From Neoroseomonas terrae (lineage in GTDB: Bacteria > Pseudomonadota > Alphaproteobacteria > Acetobacterales > Acetobacteraceae), in the NCBI RefSeq assembly GCF_018129025.1, contig NZ_JAAEDI010000002.1, forward strand, positions 186,001-250,000: a stretch of 64,000 bases of DNA, read 5' to 3'. Position 1 is the stretch's first letter. The number at the start of each line of letters is the position of its first letter. The translations under genes were made by a program, and so were the position numbers. The notes under the pieces are model-generated. The model was not told where the DNA came from, did not search any database, and saw nothing but the letters and a program-made list of their open reading frames with translations. Shown here in pieces: positions 25,990-35,579 of the stretch.

Positions 25990-26478
25990 TCAGGCCCAGG
26001 GCGCCGCGAGCAGACCTTCAGGCAACGGCACCCGGAGGAGCTTGTAGAAGACGAGATGGATCACGGGCGGCGCGGCGATCGCCATGGCGACCGCCAGCCG
26101 CAGCGTCGCCCCCAGCGACAGCGCCGCGATGAGGACCATCGCGAAGCCGGTCAGCAGGAAGCCGAGCGTGTCCGCGGCCAGCACGTAGAACAGCAGCAGC
26201 GCCGGCGGCACCAGGGCGGCGAGCACGCGGCGTTTCCCCAGCCAGCGGGCGAGGCCCGCATGCGCCTCGGTCGGCTCGGGATCCGGCTCCTCGAAGCTGC
26301 GCCCGACGCCGAGGACGATCAGCGCCCCGCACAGCATGAGGCCGCCGCCGATCACCATGGGGAAGACCGCCGGTCCGACATCCTGGCCCGGCACGGCGGG
26401 GAGGCGCGATCCGGCCCAGAAGGCGAAGGCGCCGAGCAGCACGAGGAAGCCGCCCGTCACCCGGTCCGACAGATGCAT
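25990..26478 (-). CDS. tctB: Tripartite tricarboxylate transporter small membrane subunit TctB
   Basis: A 162-residue protein with four hydrophobic segments in the TctB layout. An N-terminal helix (VTGGFLVLLGAFAFWAGSRL) is followed by 'GPAVFPMVIGGGLMLCGALI', a charged linker, and two C-terminal helices. It is the first gene of the tctBAC operon. The 212-bp gap upstream is shared with the divergent ThDP-enzyme operon. Confidence 0.88.
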   Translation of the reverse strand: MHLSDRVTGGFLVLLGAFAFWAGSRLPAVPGQDVGPAVFPMVIGGGLMLCGALIVLGVGRSFEEPDPEPTEAHAGLARWLGKRRVLAALVPPALLLFYVLAADTLGFLLTGFAMVLIAALSLGATLRLAVAMAIAAPPVIHLVFYKLLRVPLPEGLLAAPWA

Positions 26479-26612
26479 CTTGTCACGCCTCCCCTGCGCG
26501 GCTTCGCCGTGCTTGGGGGAAGGCTAGACGATCGTTGCGAGGCCGCGCCAGCGCCGAGCGCATGTTAAGCGGCGTAAGCTATGCCTTCGCTTTGGGCAGG
26601 CGAGGCAGGGGG

Positions 26613-26642
26613 TTGCCGGCAACACAAGGCGGTGGGTAGGCT
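26613..26642 (+). promoter_or_regulatory. Weak candidate promoter for the ThDP-ABC operon
   Basis: TTGCCG (26613-26618) and TAGGCT (26637-26642) are 18 bases apart and lie about 50 bases upstream of ATG 26691. The start itself is preceded by an AAGAGGAAACG Shine-Dalgarno. The match to sigma-70 consensus is modest. No inverted repeat for a regulator stands out in the gap. Confidence 0.25.
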
Positions 26643-26690
26643 GCCATAGCAGTCGGGCAACGTTAGCGCCGGCCAAGAGGAAACGATACG

Positions 26691-28319
26691 ATGAAGCTGG
26701 GCGCCGCCATCGCCGAGATCATGAAGCGTGAGGGCATCGAGATCCTCACCGGCTATCCCGTCAATCACCTGATCGAATACGCGGCGGAGATCGACATCCG
26801 CCCGGTGATGGTCCGCCAGGAGCGCATCGCGGCGCATATGGCCGATGCGATCAGCCGCGTCACCTCCGGCCGCACCATCGGCGCCTTCTGCATGCAGCAC
26901 GGGCCGGGGTCTGAAAACGCCTATGGCGGCGTCGCGCAGTGTTATGGCGAGAGCATCCCGGTGCTGGTGCTGCCGATGGGCTATGCGCGCCGGCTCGCGC
27001 ATGTCGATCCGAACTTCAATTCCTCCGTGCAGATGCGCGGCATCACGAAGTCCGCGGAGCCGATCACCTCGGCGGCGGAGGTGCCGAACATCCTGCGGCG
27101 CGCCTTCACGCGGCTGAGGAACGGCCGTGGCGGCCCCGTGCTGGTCGAGATCCCGACCGACATGTGGAACGACGAGGTGCCGGAGCCGCTGGTCTATACG
27201 CCGGTGATCGCGACGCGCTACGGGCCGGACCCGGCCGACGTGGCGCGCGCGGCGGATGCGCTGGCGGCGGCGAAGCGGCCGGTGATCTACGCCGGGACCG
27301 GCGTGCATTGGGCGAAGGCCTGGCCGCAGCTCAAGGCGCTGGCGGAACTGTTGGCCGCGCCGGTGACGACGAGCCTCGGCGGCAAGTCGTCCTTCCCCGA
27401 GGATCATCCGCTGGCGCTGGGTTCGGGCGGCCTCGCCATCCCGAAGCCGGTGCGGCATTTCCTCGACAATGCCGACCTGATCTTCGGCATCGGCTGCTCC
27501 TTCACCGAGACGAATTTCGGCGTGAAGATGCCGGCGGGAAAGAAGATCATCCACGCCACGCTGGACCCCGATCATCTCAACAAGGATGTCGCCTGCGACA
27601 TCGGGCTGATCGGCGATGCGGCGCTGACGCTGGATGCTCTGGTCGCGGAACTCGCCGGCCGCGTAAAGCAGAAGCGCGATCACGGGCCGGTGGCGAAGGA
27701 GATCCAGGAACACCGTACCGAATGGCTCGCTGCCTGGGCGGCCAAGACGGACAGCGATGCGGAGCCGCTGAACCCGTACCGCGTGCTGCGCGACCTCTGG
27801 CGCACCGTCGATGTGGACAACACGATCATTACCCACGACGCCGGCAGCCCGCGCGACCAGCTTTCCCCGTTCTGGGTAAGCCGCACGCCGCTCTCCTATC
27901 TCGGCTGGGGCAAGACGACGCAGCTCGGCTACGGGCTGGGGCTCGCGATGGGGGCGAAGCTCGCGGCACCGGACAAGCTCTGCATCAACGTGTGGGGCGA
28001 TGCGGCGATCGGCTTCACCGGCATGGATTTCGAGACGGCGGTGCGCGAGCGCATCCCCATCCTGTCCATCCTGCTGAACAACTTCTCCATGGCGATCGAG
28101 CTGAAAGTCATGCCGGTCAGCACGGAGAAGTATCGCTCGACCGATATTTCGGGCGATTATGCCGCGATGGCCCGCGCCTTCGGCGGCTATGGCGAGCGTG
28201 TGACGAAGATTGCGGACATCGTGCCGGCCATCAAGCGCGGCATCGAGCAGACGCGGAACGGGACGCCGGCCCTGCTTGAGTTCATCACGTCCAAGGAAAC
28301 CGCCGTGTCCCGTCTGTAG
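26691..28319 (+). CDS. Thiamine diphosphate-dependent enzyme (acetolactate synthase-like family)
   Basis: A 542-residue ThDP enzyme with the three-domain layout of the acetolactate synthase/decarboxylase superfamily. The catalytic Glu lies in 'VRQERIAAHMADA'. The central domain is at about 190-330, and the ThDP/Mg motif GD...NN is in 'WGDAAIGFTGMD' and 'ILLNNFSM'. It has no recognisable FAD-specific signature of true AHAS, and no small subunit is nearby. Its place at the head of a transporter and hydroxyacid-dehydrogenase operon suggests a catabolic 2-oxoacid decarboxylase or C-C lyase; that is inference. The next gene begins 55 bp downstream. Confidence 0.85.
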   Translation: MKLGAAIAEIMKREGIEILTGYPVNHLIEYAAEIDIRPVMVRQERIAAHMADAISRVTSGRTIGAFCMQHGPGSENAYGGVAQCYGESIPVLVLPMGYARRLAHVDPNFNSSVQMRGITKSAEPITSAAEVPNILRRAFTRLRNGRGGPVLVEIPTDMWNDEVPEPLVYTPVIATRYGPDPADVARAADALAAAKRPVIYAGTGVHWAKAWPQLKALAELLAAPVTTSLGGKSSFPEDHPLALGSGGLAIPKPVRHFLDNADLIFGIGCSFTETNFGVKMPAGKKIIHATLDPDHLNKDVACDIGLIGDAALTLDALVAELAGRVKQKRDHGPVAKEIQEHRTEWLAAWAAKTDSDAEPLNPYRVLRDLWRTVDVDNTIITHDAGSPRDQLSPFWVSRTPLSYLGWGKTTQLGYGLGLAMGAKLAAPDKLCINVWGDAAIGFTGMDFETAVRERIPILSILLNNFSMAIELKVMPVSTEKYRSTDISGDYAAMARAFGGYGERVTKIADIVPAIKRGIEQTRNGTPALLEFITSKETAVSRL

Positions 28320-28374
28320 GCGACACCATCGGCCACGAGGCGGGAGAAACCCGCCCGGCCACAAGGGAGGATGA

Positions 28375-29427
<1,053 letters not shown>

Positions 29428-29464
29428 ATAACGACAACGAAGAAGTCGAAGGGAGAGAAAAGAA

Positions 29465-30790
29465 ATGTCCTACATCATCACACGCCGGAGCATCCTCGGC
29501 GCCAGCGCCGCGATCGCGGCGGGCGGCAGCGCCTTCGCCCAATCGGCGATCCAGACGCAGCCGGCGACGGCGCCGAACCTGCCGATCGAGAACGGCGCGA
29601 CGCTGCGCATGCTGCGCCCGGTCCGTTTCGTTCAGCCGGATGAGGAAGTGTTCCGCGCGAACTGCGCCCGCTTCACCCAGCAGACCGGCGTGCAGGTTCG
29701 CGTCGACTTCGTGGGATGGGAGGACATTACCCAGCAGACCGCCGTCACGGCCAATACCGGTGCCGGCCCGGACGTGATCATCGGCTTCAACGAGGCCCCG
29801 CACATCTATGTCGACAAGCTGGTCGAGCTGAACGACGTCGCCGAATACATCGGGACGAAGTACGGCGGCTGGCTGCCGCTGGCGCAGAAATATGGCAAGC
29901 GGCATGGCACCAACAACTGGATCGGCCTGCCCTTCGGTGCGTCGGGCGGTCCGCTGGTGTGGCGGAAATCGGCGCTCAACCAGGTCGGATTCCAGGCGCC
30001 GCCGGATGACCTCGCGCAGTATCTCGACCTCTGCAAGAAGCTGAAGGCCGCGAACAAGCCGCCGGGCTTCGCCCTGGGCAACGCCGTCGGCGACGGCAAC
30101 GGCTTTGCCAACTGGCTGATCTGGTCGCATGGCGGCTATCTGGTCGATGAGGAAGGCAAGGTCGCGATCAACAGCCCGCAGTCGATCGAGGCGCTGAACT
30201 ACCTCAAGGAACTCTACGCTACCTTCGTGCCGGGCACGATCGCCTGGGGCGACATCAGCAACAACCGCGCCTATGCCGCGCAGGAATGCTGGCTGACGGC
30301 GAACGGCGTGTCGCTGTACTTCGCGCTGAAGAACGATCCGGCGACGCGCGCGATCGCCGACGACACCGAGCATACGCTGCTGCCGAAGGGCAAGCTCGAT
30401 ACCTCACCGATGGCGGGGCTGACGCTGAATGCCATGGTGTTCAAGCACAGCCGCTTCCCTAACGCGTCGAAGGCGCTGCTCAGCTTCCTGCTCGAGACGC
30501 CGCAATACGACCCGTGGCTACAGGCCAATCTCGGCTACTGGGCGCAGCCGCTGGAGGCCTATGCGGCGAGCGCGGTGTGGGACAGCGATCCGAAGGTCCG
30601 CATCTTCAAGGACACGATGCGGAGCAACTTCTGGATCGGCTACAAGGGTCCCATCAGCGAGGCCTCGGCCGCCGCGAATGCGGATTACATCATGGTCCAG
30701 ATGTGCGCCTCGGTCGCGTCCGGCCAGGCCACGCCCGAACAGGCGGTGCGCGAGGCCGAGCGCCGCGCCCGCCGCTTCTTCCGCCGCTGA
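29465..30790 (+). CDS. Extracellular solute-binding protein, family 1
   Basis: A 441-residue periplasmic binding protein of the CUT1 (UgpB/MalE) class. It has a twin-arginine-like signal (ITRRSILGASAAIAAGGSAF) ending in Ala-Gln. The fold is indicated by 'VQVRVDFVGWEDITQQ', 'NTGAGPDVIIGFNEAPHIYV' and 'AVGDGNGFANWLIWSHGGYL'. The likely ligand is a sugar, sugar acid or polyol derivative. It lies between the ATPase and permease genes. A GGGAGAAAAG Shine-Dalgarno precedes the ATG. Confidence 0.92.
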   Translation: MSYIITRRSILGASAAIAAGGSAFAQSAIQTQPATAPNLPIENGATLRMLRPVRFVQPDEEVFRANCARFTQQTGVQVRVDFVGWEDITQQTAVTANTGAGPDVIIGFNEAPHIYVDKLVELNDVAEYIGTKYGGWLPLAQKYGKRHGTNNWIGLPFGASGGPLVWRKSALNQVGFQAPPDDLAQYLDLCKKLKAANKPPGFALGNAVGDGNGFANWLIWSHGGYLVDEEGKVAINSPQSIEALNYLKELYATFVPGTIAWGDISNNRAYAAQECWLTANGVSLYFALKNDPATRAIADDTEHTLLPKGKLDTSPMAGLTLNAMVFKHSRFPNASKALLSFLLETPQYDPWLQANLGYWAQPLEAYAASAVWDSDPKVRIFKDTMRSNFWIGYKGPISEASAAANADYIMVQMCASVASGQATPEQAVREAERRARRFFRR

Positions 30791-30847
30791 CCGGTCGCGC
30801 CGCCGGCGGTCCCTCGGGGGCCGCCGGCACGGCGCGGGGAGAACCCC

Positions 30848-31801
30848 ATGTCCGTTACCGCCGCTGAGCGCTGGATACGGCCCGCCAAGCAGCAATCTGC
30901 GCTGGTGCGCCTGTTCGACAACAAGGCTTTCCTGATCATTGCCTGTCTGCTGCCCGCGATTGGGCTTCTTGGCGTCTTCCTCACCTACCCGCTCGGCCTC
31001 GGCGTCTGGCTGGCCTTCACGGACACCACCATCGGCCGCCGTGGCGTCTTCGTCGGGCTGGAGAATTTCGAGTTCCTGTTCGAGGACCCGATCTTCTGGA
31101 ATGCGGTGTTCTACAGCGTCTTCTACACATCGGTCGCGACGGTCGGGAAATTCGCCCTCGGCCTGTGGCTGGCGCTGCTTCTGAACAACCACCTGCCGAT
31201 GAAGTCCCTGCTGCGCGCGATCATCCTGCTGCCCTGGATCGTGCCGACGGTGCTTTCCGCCATCGCCTTCTGGTGGATCTACGATCCGCAGTTCTCGATC
31301 ATCTCCTGGGTGCTGATCGAGACCGGCATCCGCGAGACGAATGTCGACTTCATCAACACCGCCTGGCCGGCGCGCTGGTCGCTGATCGCGGCCAATATCT
31401 GGCGCGGCATTCCCTTCGTGGCGATCTCGCTGCTCGCCGGGCTGCAGACCATCTCGCCCTCGTTGTACGAGGCGGCGATGCTTGACGGCGCCAGCGCCTG
31501 GCAACGATTCCGCTACGTCACCTTCCCGATGCTGCTGCCGATCCTCGCGATCGTCATGACCTTCAGCATCATCTTCACCTTCACCGACTTCCAACTCGTC
31601 TACGCCATCACTCGCGGCGGGCCGGTGAACTCCACCCACCTCCTCGCGACGCTCGCCTTCCAGCGCGGCATTCCGGGCGGACAGTTGGGGGAGGGTGCTG
31701 CGATCGCCGTGTCGATGATCCCCTTCCTCGTCTTCGCGACGCTGTTCTCCTACTTCGCGCTCGCGCGGCGGAAGTGGCAGCAGGGAGAGTCCAATGACTG
31801 A
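30848..31801 (+). CDS. ABC transporter permease, CUT1 MalF/UgpA-like
   Basis: A 317-residue inner-membrane permease with about six TM helices. The EAA loop 'YEAAMLDGASAWQRFRYVTF' contacts the ATPase. The N-terminus is cytoplasmic and hydrophilic, and the first helix is 'IIACLLPAIGLLGVFLTYPL'. Its stop overlaps the next permease start by 8 bp, so the two half-permeases are co-translated. Confidence 0.93.
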   Translation: MSVTAAERWIRPAKQQSALVRLFDNKAFLIIACLLPAIGLLGVFLTYPLGLGVWLAFTDTTIGRRGVFVGLENFEFLFEDPIFWNAVFYSVFYTSVATVGKFALGLWLALLLNNHLPMKSLLRAIILLPWIVPTVLSAIAFWWIYDPQFSIISWVLIETGIRETNVDFINTAWPARWSLIAANIWRGIPFVAISLLAGLQTISPSLYEAAMLDGASAWQRFRYVTFPMLLPILAIVMTFSIIFTFTDFQLVYAITRGGPVNSTHLLATLAFQRGIPGGQLGEGAAIAVSMIPFLVFATLFSYFALARRKWQQGESND

Positions 31802-32699
31802 CGCAACCCTCGCCGAGAATCACGCCGAGAGCACCAAGACCGCTCCACCCGAGCGCCTGTCGTGGGACAGCGGCGCGCGCCGGATGGTGGTCCTGTGGCT
31901 GCCGCTCTGCTGCTTCCTGCTGATCCTGCTGTTCCCGTTCTATTGGATGACCGTCACGGCCTTCAAACCGAACGCGGAGCTGTATGATTTCGGCCGGCAC
32001 AACCCGTTCTGGATCACCTCCCCGACGCTCGACCACATCTACAAGCTGCTGTTCGAGACGGCGTATCCGTCCTGGCTGTTCACCACCATGTCGGTCGCGA
32101 TCGGCGCGACCTTCCTGTCGCTGCTGTCGAGCACGCTCGCGGCCTATGCGATCCAGCGCCTGCGCTTTCGTGGCAGCCAGTATGTCGGGCTGGCGATCTA
32201 CCTCGCCTATCTCGTCCCGCCGTCCATCCTGTTCATCCCGCTGGCGACGACCATCGTGCAGTTCGGCCTGTTCGACAGTCCGATCGCGCTGATCCTGGTC
32301 TATCCGACCTTTCTCGTGCCCTTCTGCACCTGGCTGCTGATCGGCTACTTCAAGTCGATCCCCTACGAACTTGAGGAATGCGCGCTGATCGACGGGGCGA
32401 CGCGGCTGCAGATTCTGCGACAGATCACCCTGCCGCTCGCGATCCCCGGCCTGATCAGCGCGGGCATCTTCTCCTTCACCCTGTCCTGGAATGAGTTCAT
32501 CTACGCGCTCGCCTTCATCCAGAGCAGCGAGAACAAGACGGTGCCGGTCGCCATCCTGACCGAGCTCGTCACCGGGGACGTGTACCAGTGGGGGGCGCTG
32601 ATGGCAGGCGCGCTGCTGGGTTCGCTGCCGGTCGCGATCTTCTATTCCTTCTTCGTCGACTACTACGTCTCCTCCCTCACCGGCGCGGTGAAGGAGTGA
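31794..32699 (+). CDS. ABC transporter permease, CUT1 MalG/UgpE-like
   Basis: A 301-residue permease of the MalG type. It has an N-terminal cytoplasmic tail of about 35 residues, six TM segments and the EAA motif 'LEECALIDGATRLQILRQIT'. It pairs with the MalF-type permease encoded immediately upstream (8-bp overlap). The hydroxyacid dehydrogenase gene follows 22 bp later, so it belongs to the same operon. Confidence 0.93.
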   Translation: MTDATLAENHAESTKTAPPERLSWDSGARRMVVLWLPLCCFLLILLFPFYWMTVTAFKPNAELYDFGRHNPFWITSPTLDHIYKLLFETAYPSWLFTTMSVAIGATFLSLLSSTLAAYAIQRLRFRGSQYVGLAIYLAYLVPPSILFIPLATTIVQFGLFDSPIALILVYPTFLVPFCTWLLIGYFKSIPYELEECALIDGATRLQILRQITLPLAIPGLISAGIFSFTLSWNEFIYALAFIQSSENKTVPVAILTELVTGDVYQWGALMAGALLGSLPVAIFYSFFVDYYVSSLTGAVKE

Positions 32700-32721
32700 C
32701 GCCCCACACAGGAGAACACCC

Positions 32722-33765
32722 TTGGCGAAGTACACGATCCTGACGCCGGCCGGCGCTTCATTCACGACGGCCGGCGGTGGCTATGACTATGAGCTGGAGG
32801 CGCTGGAAGGCCTCGATGCCGAGATCGTCGAGTGTCCGGCGACTGAGGAAGGCTTCATCGCGGCGGCGCCCAAGGCGGACGCCGTCTATGCCAAGGGCAT
32901 GAAGTTCACGGCGCCGATGATCAATGCGCTGGCCAAGTGCCGGCACATCGCGCTCGGGACGGTGGGCGTGGACTATGTCGATGTCGCGGCGGCGACGGCG
33001 AAGGGCATTCCCGTCACCAACTGCCCGGACACCTTCATCGAGGAAGTCGCCGACCACGCGATGATGCTGCTGCTCGCGGCGCATCGCCGCTGCATCGAGC
33101 AGGACCGCATGGTGCGCGAAGGCCGCTGGGCCGAGGGCCGGCCACAGCTTCTGACGGTGCCGCGCCTGATGGGCCAGACGCTCGGCTTCATCGGCTTCGG
33201 CCGCGTGGCCCGCGCGACCGCCCGCCGCGCCAAGGCTTTCGGCCTGCACATGAAGGCGTACGACCCGTATGTCGAGGAGCTGACCCTCTCCGCGCTCGGC
33301 GTCGAGCCGGCATCGCTGTCGGACGTGCTGTCCACCGCCGACTTCGTTTCCATGCACCTGCCGGACACGCCGGAGAGCCGCGGCTTCCTGAAGGAGAAGC
33401 ACTTCCGCCAGATGAAGAAGACCGCGATCTTCGTCACGACGGGCCGTGGCCCGACGGTGAACGAGGCTGCGCTGATCAAGGCGCTGGAGGAGAAGTGGAT
33501 CGCCGGCGCCGGGCTCGACGTGTTCGAGATCGAGCCGACCCGCCAGGACAACCCCCTGCACAAGATGCCGCACATCATCCTGTCGCCGCACAACGCCTCC
33601 GCCTCCTCCCGCTTCGACCCGGCGCGCAAGCGGCGCGTGGGGCAGGAACTGGCGCTGACGCTGCAGGGCAAGTGGCCGATGTCCTGCGTCAACCCGACGG
33701 TGCTGGAGAAGTCCTCCCTGCGCCGTTGGCAGCCCTATTCGATGGAACGCGGCCCCAATTCGTAA
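32722..33765 (+). CDS. D-2-hydroxyacid dehydrogenase (NAD-binding)
   Basis: A 347-residue enzyme of the D-isomer 2-hydroxyacid dehydrogenase family. The Rossmann motif is 'LGFIGFGRVARATARRAKAF', the catalytic Arg is in 'TTGRGPTVNEAAL', the Glu region is 'DVFEIEPTRQDNPL' and the catalytic His is in 'LSPHNASASS'. It would interconvert a 2-oxoacid and a D-2-hydroxyacid. The start is TTG 32722, supported by an AGGAGA Shine-Dalgarno at the right distance. It probably acts on a product of the ThDP enzyme or on the imported substrate; this is inferred from the operon. Confidence 0.91.
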   Translation: MAKYTILTPAGASFTTAGGGYDYELEALEGLDAEIVECPATEEGFIAAAPKADAVYAKGMKFTAPMINALAKCRHIALGTVGVDYVDVAAATAKGIPVTNCPDTFIEEVADHAMMLLLAAHRRCIEQDRMVREGRWAEGRPQLLTVPRLMGQTLGFIGFGRVARATARRAKAFGLHMKAYDPYVEELTLSALGVEPASLSDVLSTADFVSMHLPDTPESRGFLKEKHFRQMKKTAIFVTTGRGPTVNEAALIKALEEKWIAGAGLDVFEIEPTRQDNPLHKMPHIILSPHNASASSRFDPARKRRVGQELALTLQGKWPMSCVNPTVLEKSSLRRWQPYSMERGPNS

Positions 33766-33770
33766 GGGGG

Positions 33771-33807
33771 GCGGCGCGCGCGGGGGGAGGATATTCCCCC
33801 GCGCCGC
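33771..33807 (+). terminator. GC-rich hairpin after the dehydrogenase gene
   Basis: Six bases after the dehydrogenase stop, a GC-only arm (GCGCGCGGGGGG) faces CCCCCGCGCCGC across the loop AGGATATT. This gives a very stable stem. No T-tract follows, so if it terminates it is not a canonical intrinsic terminator. It may instead reduce read-through into the DUF3830 gene 43 bp further on. Confidence 0.4.
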
Positions 33808-33849
33808 GAACCGCTGCATCGTGGCGCCACACCAGCAGGAGCGACCGGC

Positions 33850-34263
33850 GTGGCGGACGTGATCATCGACATCGGCGGCGAGGTCTTCGAGGCTTTCTAC
33901 GAGGCCAAGGACGCGCCCAGGACCGTTGCCCGCTTCCGCGACTTCGTCCCCTATTCCAACCGGATCATCCATGTCCGCTGGTCGGGCGAGGCGTGCTGGA
34001 TCCCGATGGGCGATTTCGACCTCGGCCTCGGCTTCGAGAATGCGACCTCCTACCCTGCGCCCGGTCAGGTCATCGTCTATCCCGGCGGGGTCAGCGAGAC
34101 CGAGATCCTGGTCGCCTACGGCCCGACCTGTTTCGCCTCCAAGGCCGGGCAGCTTGCCGGCAACCATGTGCTGACGATCCGCGAGGGGATCGATCGCCTC
34201 GCGGTCGTCGGGCGATCGGTGTTGTGGGATGGGGCGAAGCCAATTTCCTTCCGGGCGGTATAG
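33850..34263 (+). CDS. DUF3830 (cyclophilin-like fold) family protein
   Basis: A 137-residue protein that resembles the DUF3830 family of cyclophilin-like beta-barrels. Supporting segments are 'DAPRTVARFRDFVPYSNRII', 'HVRWSGEACWIPMGD', 'YPGGVSETEILVAYGPTCFA' and 'GNHVLTIREGIDRLA'. Function is unknown; homologues often sit beside transporter and hydrolase genes for small acids. GTG 33850 is the start used. It is in line with the ThDP-ABC-dehydrogenase operon but separated from it by a strong hairpin. Confidence 0.78.
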   Translation: MADVIIDIGGEVFEAFYEAKDAPRTVARFRDFVPYSNRIIHVRWSGEACWIPMGDFDLGLGFENATSYPAPGQVIVYPGGVSETEILVAYGPTCFASKAGQLAGNHVLTIREGIDRLAVVGRSVLWDGAKPISFRAV

Positions 34264-34275
34264 AATCACCCGGTG

Positions 34276-35421
34276 ATGGACGCGTTCAGGCTCGAGTTGA
34301 GCGGGTACGTGCTGTCCTACACGCGGGGCGGGGCTTCGCTGGCTATCACCTTCTCGCCGATGAAGCCCTTGGCGGTGACGGGCGAGCGGGACGTCTGGGG
34401 ACGCTCCTTTCTGCTAAAACGGAACTTCAGCGTTCTTGGCATCGTTCCGCTTGAGAACGACTGGTACCGAGGCGAGGCGCTTCATGCGTATTTCAAAAGC
34501 GCAGCCTTTCGAACTCTACTCGCCGCTCATGATCGCCACATCTTCTATGGCAGTTCGATGGGGGGCTACGGGGCATGCGCATTCGCGGCGGCGGCACCCG
34601 GCGCCATCATCGTCGCGCACAATCCCCAAACGACGTTGGACACCCGCATCGTGCCATGGGAATCCAGATTTCCGCAGGGGCGCCGGCAGAATTGGGACGG
34701 CGCTTTCCGCGACGGGAAGCATGGGGTGGATCGGGCGAGTCGCGCGCTGGTCACCTTTGATCCGCACGAGCGGCTTGACGCTAAGCACGCCGACCGTCTC
34801 GGGAACGCTGCGACATTTCTCCGCATACCTTTTGTTGGCCATGCGGTGCCGGAGCACTTGCAACGCATGGCACTGCTTGGCCCGGTTTTCGACGAGTTCG
34901 TCGCTGGCTCATGGAATGCTTCTGCGTGGCGGCGGTCCGTGCGGCGGCGTCGAGACACACGAGCCTTTTTGCGGAATCTCGCCGGTCGCGCGACGACGCC
35001 ATGGCGTTCGAATACGATTGTGAAGCACGCCACCGCCGTGCTGGGGCACGAACGGCGGACCTTGCTGGAGGTCGCGTGCATCTGCGCCTCCAGGTGTCAC
35101 AACGGCGAGAAGCTCCACGAGCTGGCGGAGGAACTATGCCGTACTGGGAAGTCGGGAAGACCGATTGGCCAGTATTGGATGGTGCGCGGCCTCGCTATGA
35201 TGGGTCGCCATGCAGACGCCTTGGCACTCGCTGAACAAAGTCTCGAGTATCCGAGCATCGCGGGCCAGCTCATGCCGCTGATCGTGCCTCTGGCGCAGCA
35301 TGCCGGTGATCGGGAGGCCGGAGAGCGCATGTTGGGGCGAGTGTGGACCCCTGTCCGTGCGGCGTGGGTTGATGAACTCCGCGTTCGACTGACACGGGCC
35401 TTCGCTCTACCCAGACAGTAA
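34276..35421 (+). CDS. Alpha/beta hydrolase-fold protein with helical C-terminal extension, unknown function
   Basis: About 381 residues. The N-terminal half contains the nucleophile elbow 'FYGSSMGGYGACAFAAAAPG', a Gly-x-Ser-x-Gly lipase/esterase-type motif, and a possible late Asp/His pair (VTFDPHERLD, FVGHAVPEH). The C-terminal region from about residue 245 is helical and TPR-like (WMVRGLAMMGRHADALALAE). Codon use is noticeably less GC-rich than neighbours, with AAA, TTT, CTA and TCT codons, which suggests transfer. ATG 34276 and GTG 34273 are equally good starts, and neither has a clear Shine-Dalgarno. Similar proteins that I recall come from surface-polysaccharide contexts, but I cannot assign a role. 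Confidence 0.72.
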   Translation: MDAFRLELSGYVLSYTRGGASLAITFSPMKPLAVTGERDVWGRSFLLKRNFSVLGIVPLENDWYRGEALHAYFKSAAFRTLLAAHDRHIFYGSSMGGYGACAFAAAAPGAIIVAHNPQTTLDTRIVPWESRFPQGRRQNWDGAFRDGKHGVDRASRALVTFDPHERLDAKHADRLGNAATFLRIPFVGHAVPEHLQRMALLGPVFDEFVAGSWNASAWRRSVRRRRDTRAFLRNLAGRATTPWRSNTIVKHATAVLGHERRTLLEVACICASRCHNGEKLHELAEELCRTGKSGRPIGQYWMVRGLAMMGRHADALALAEQSLEYPSIAGQLMPLIVPLAQHAGDREAGERMLGRVWTPVRAAWVDELRVRLTRAFALPRQ

Positions 35422-35579
35422 CCTGCTCTCGTCGATCGGCCAGAGGTGCGGCTCGGCCGGTCTCCGGCAACCAGTCGCCGCTCGCATCCCGGACTGCCCG
35501 CAGCGAAGATCGCGAACTCGGCATTGCGGCCACTGCGCGCCATCCCTAGCTTCCGGCCGACACCTGCCGGAGGAACGAC

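Noticed and set aside
35422-35579. Possible gene remnant between the alpha/beta hydrolase and Bug genes
   Set aside because: A minus-strand frame crosses it but shows no recognisable domain and lies inside a longer antisense shadow.
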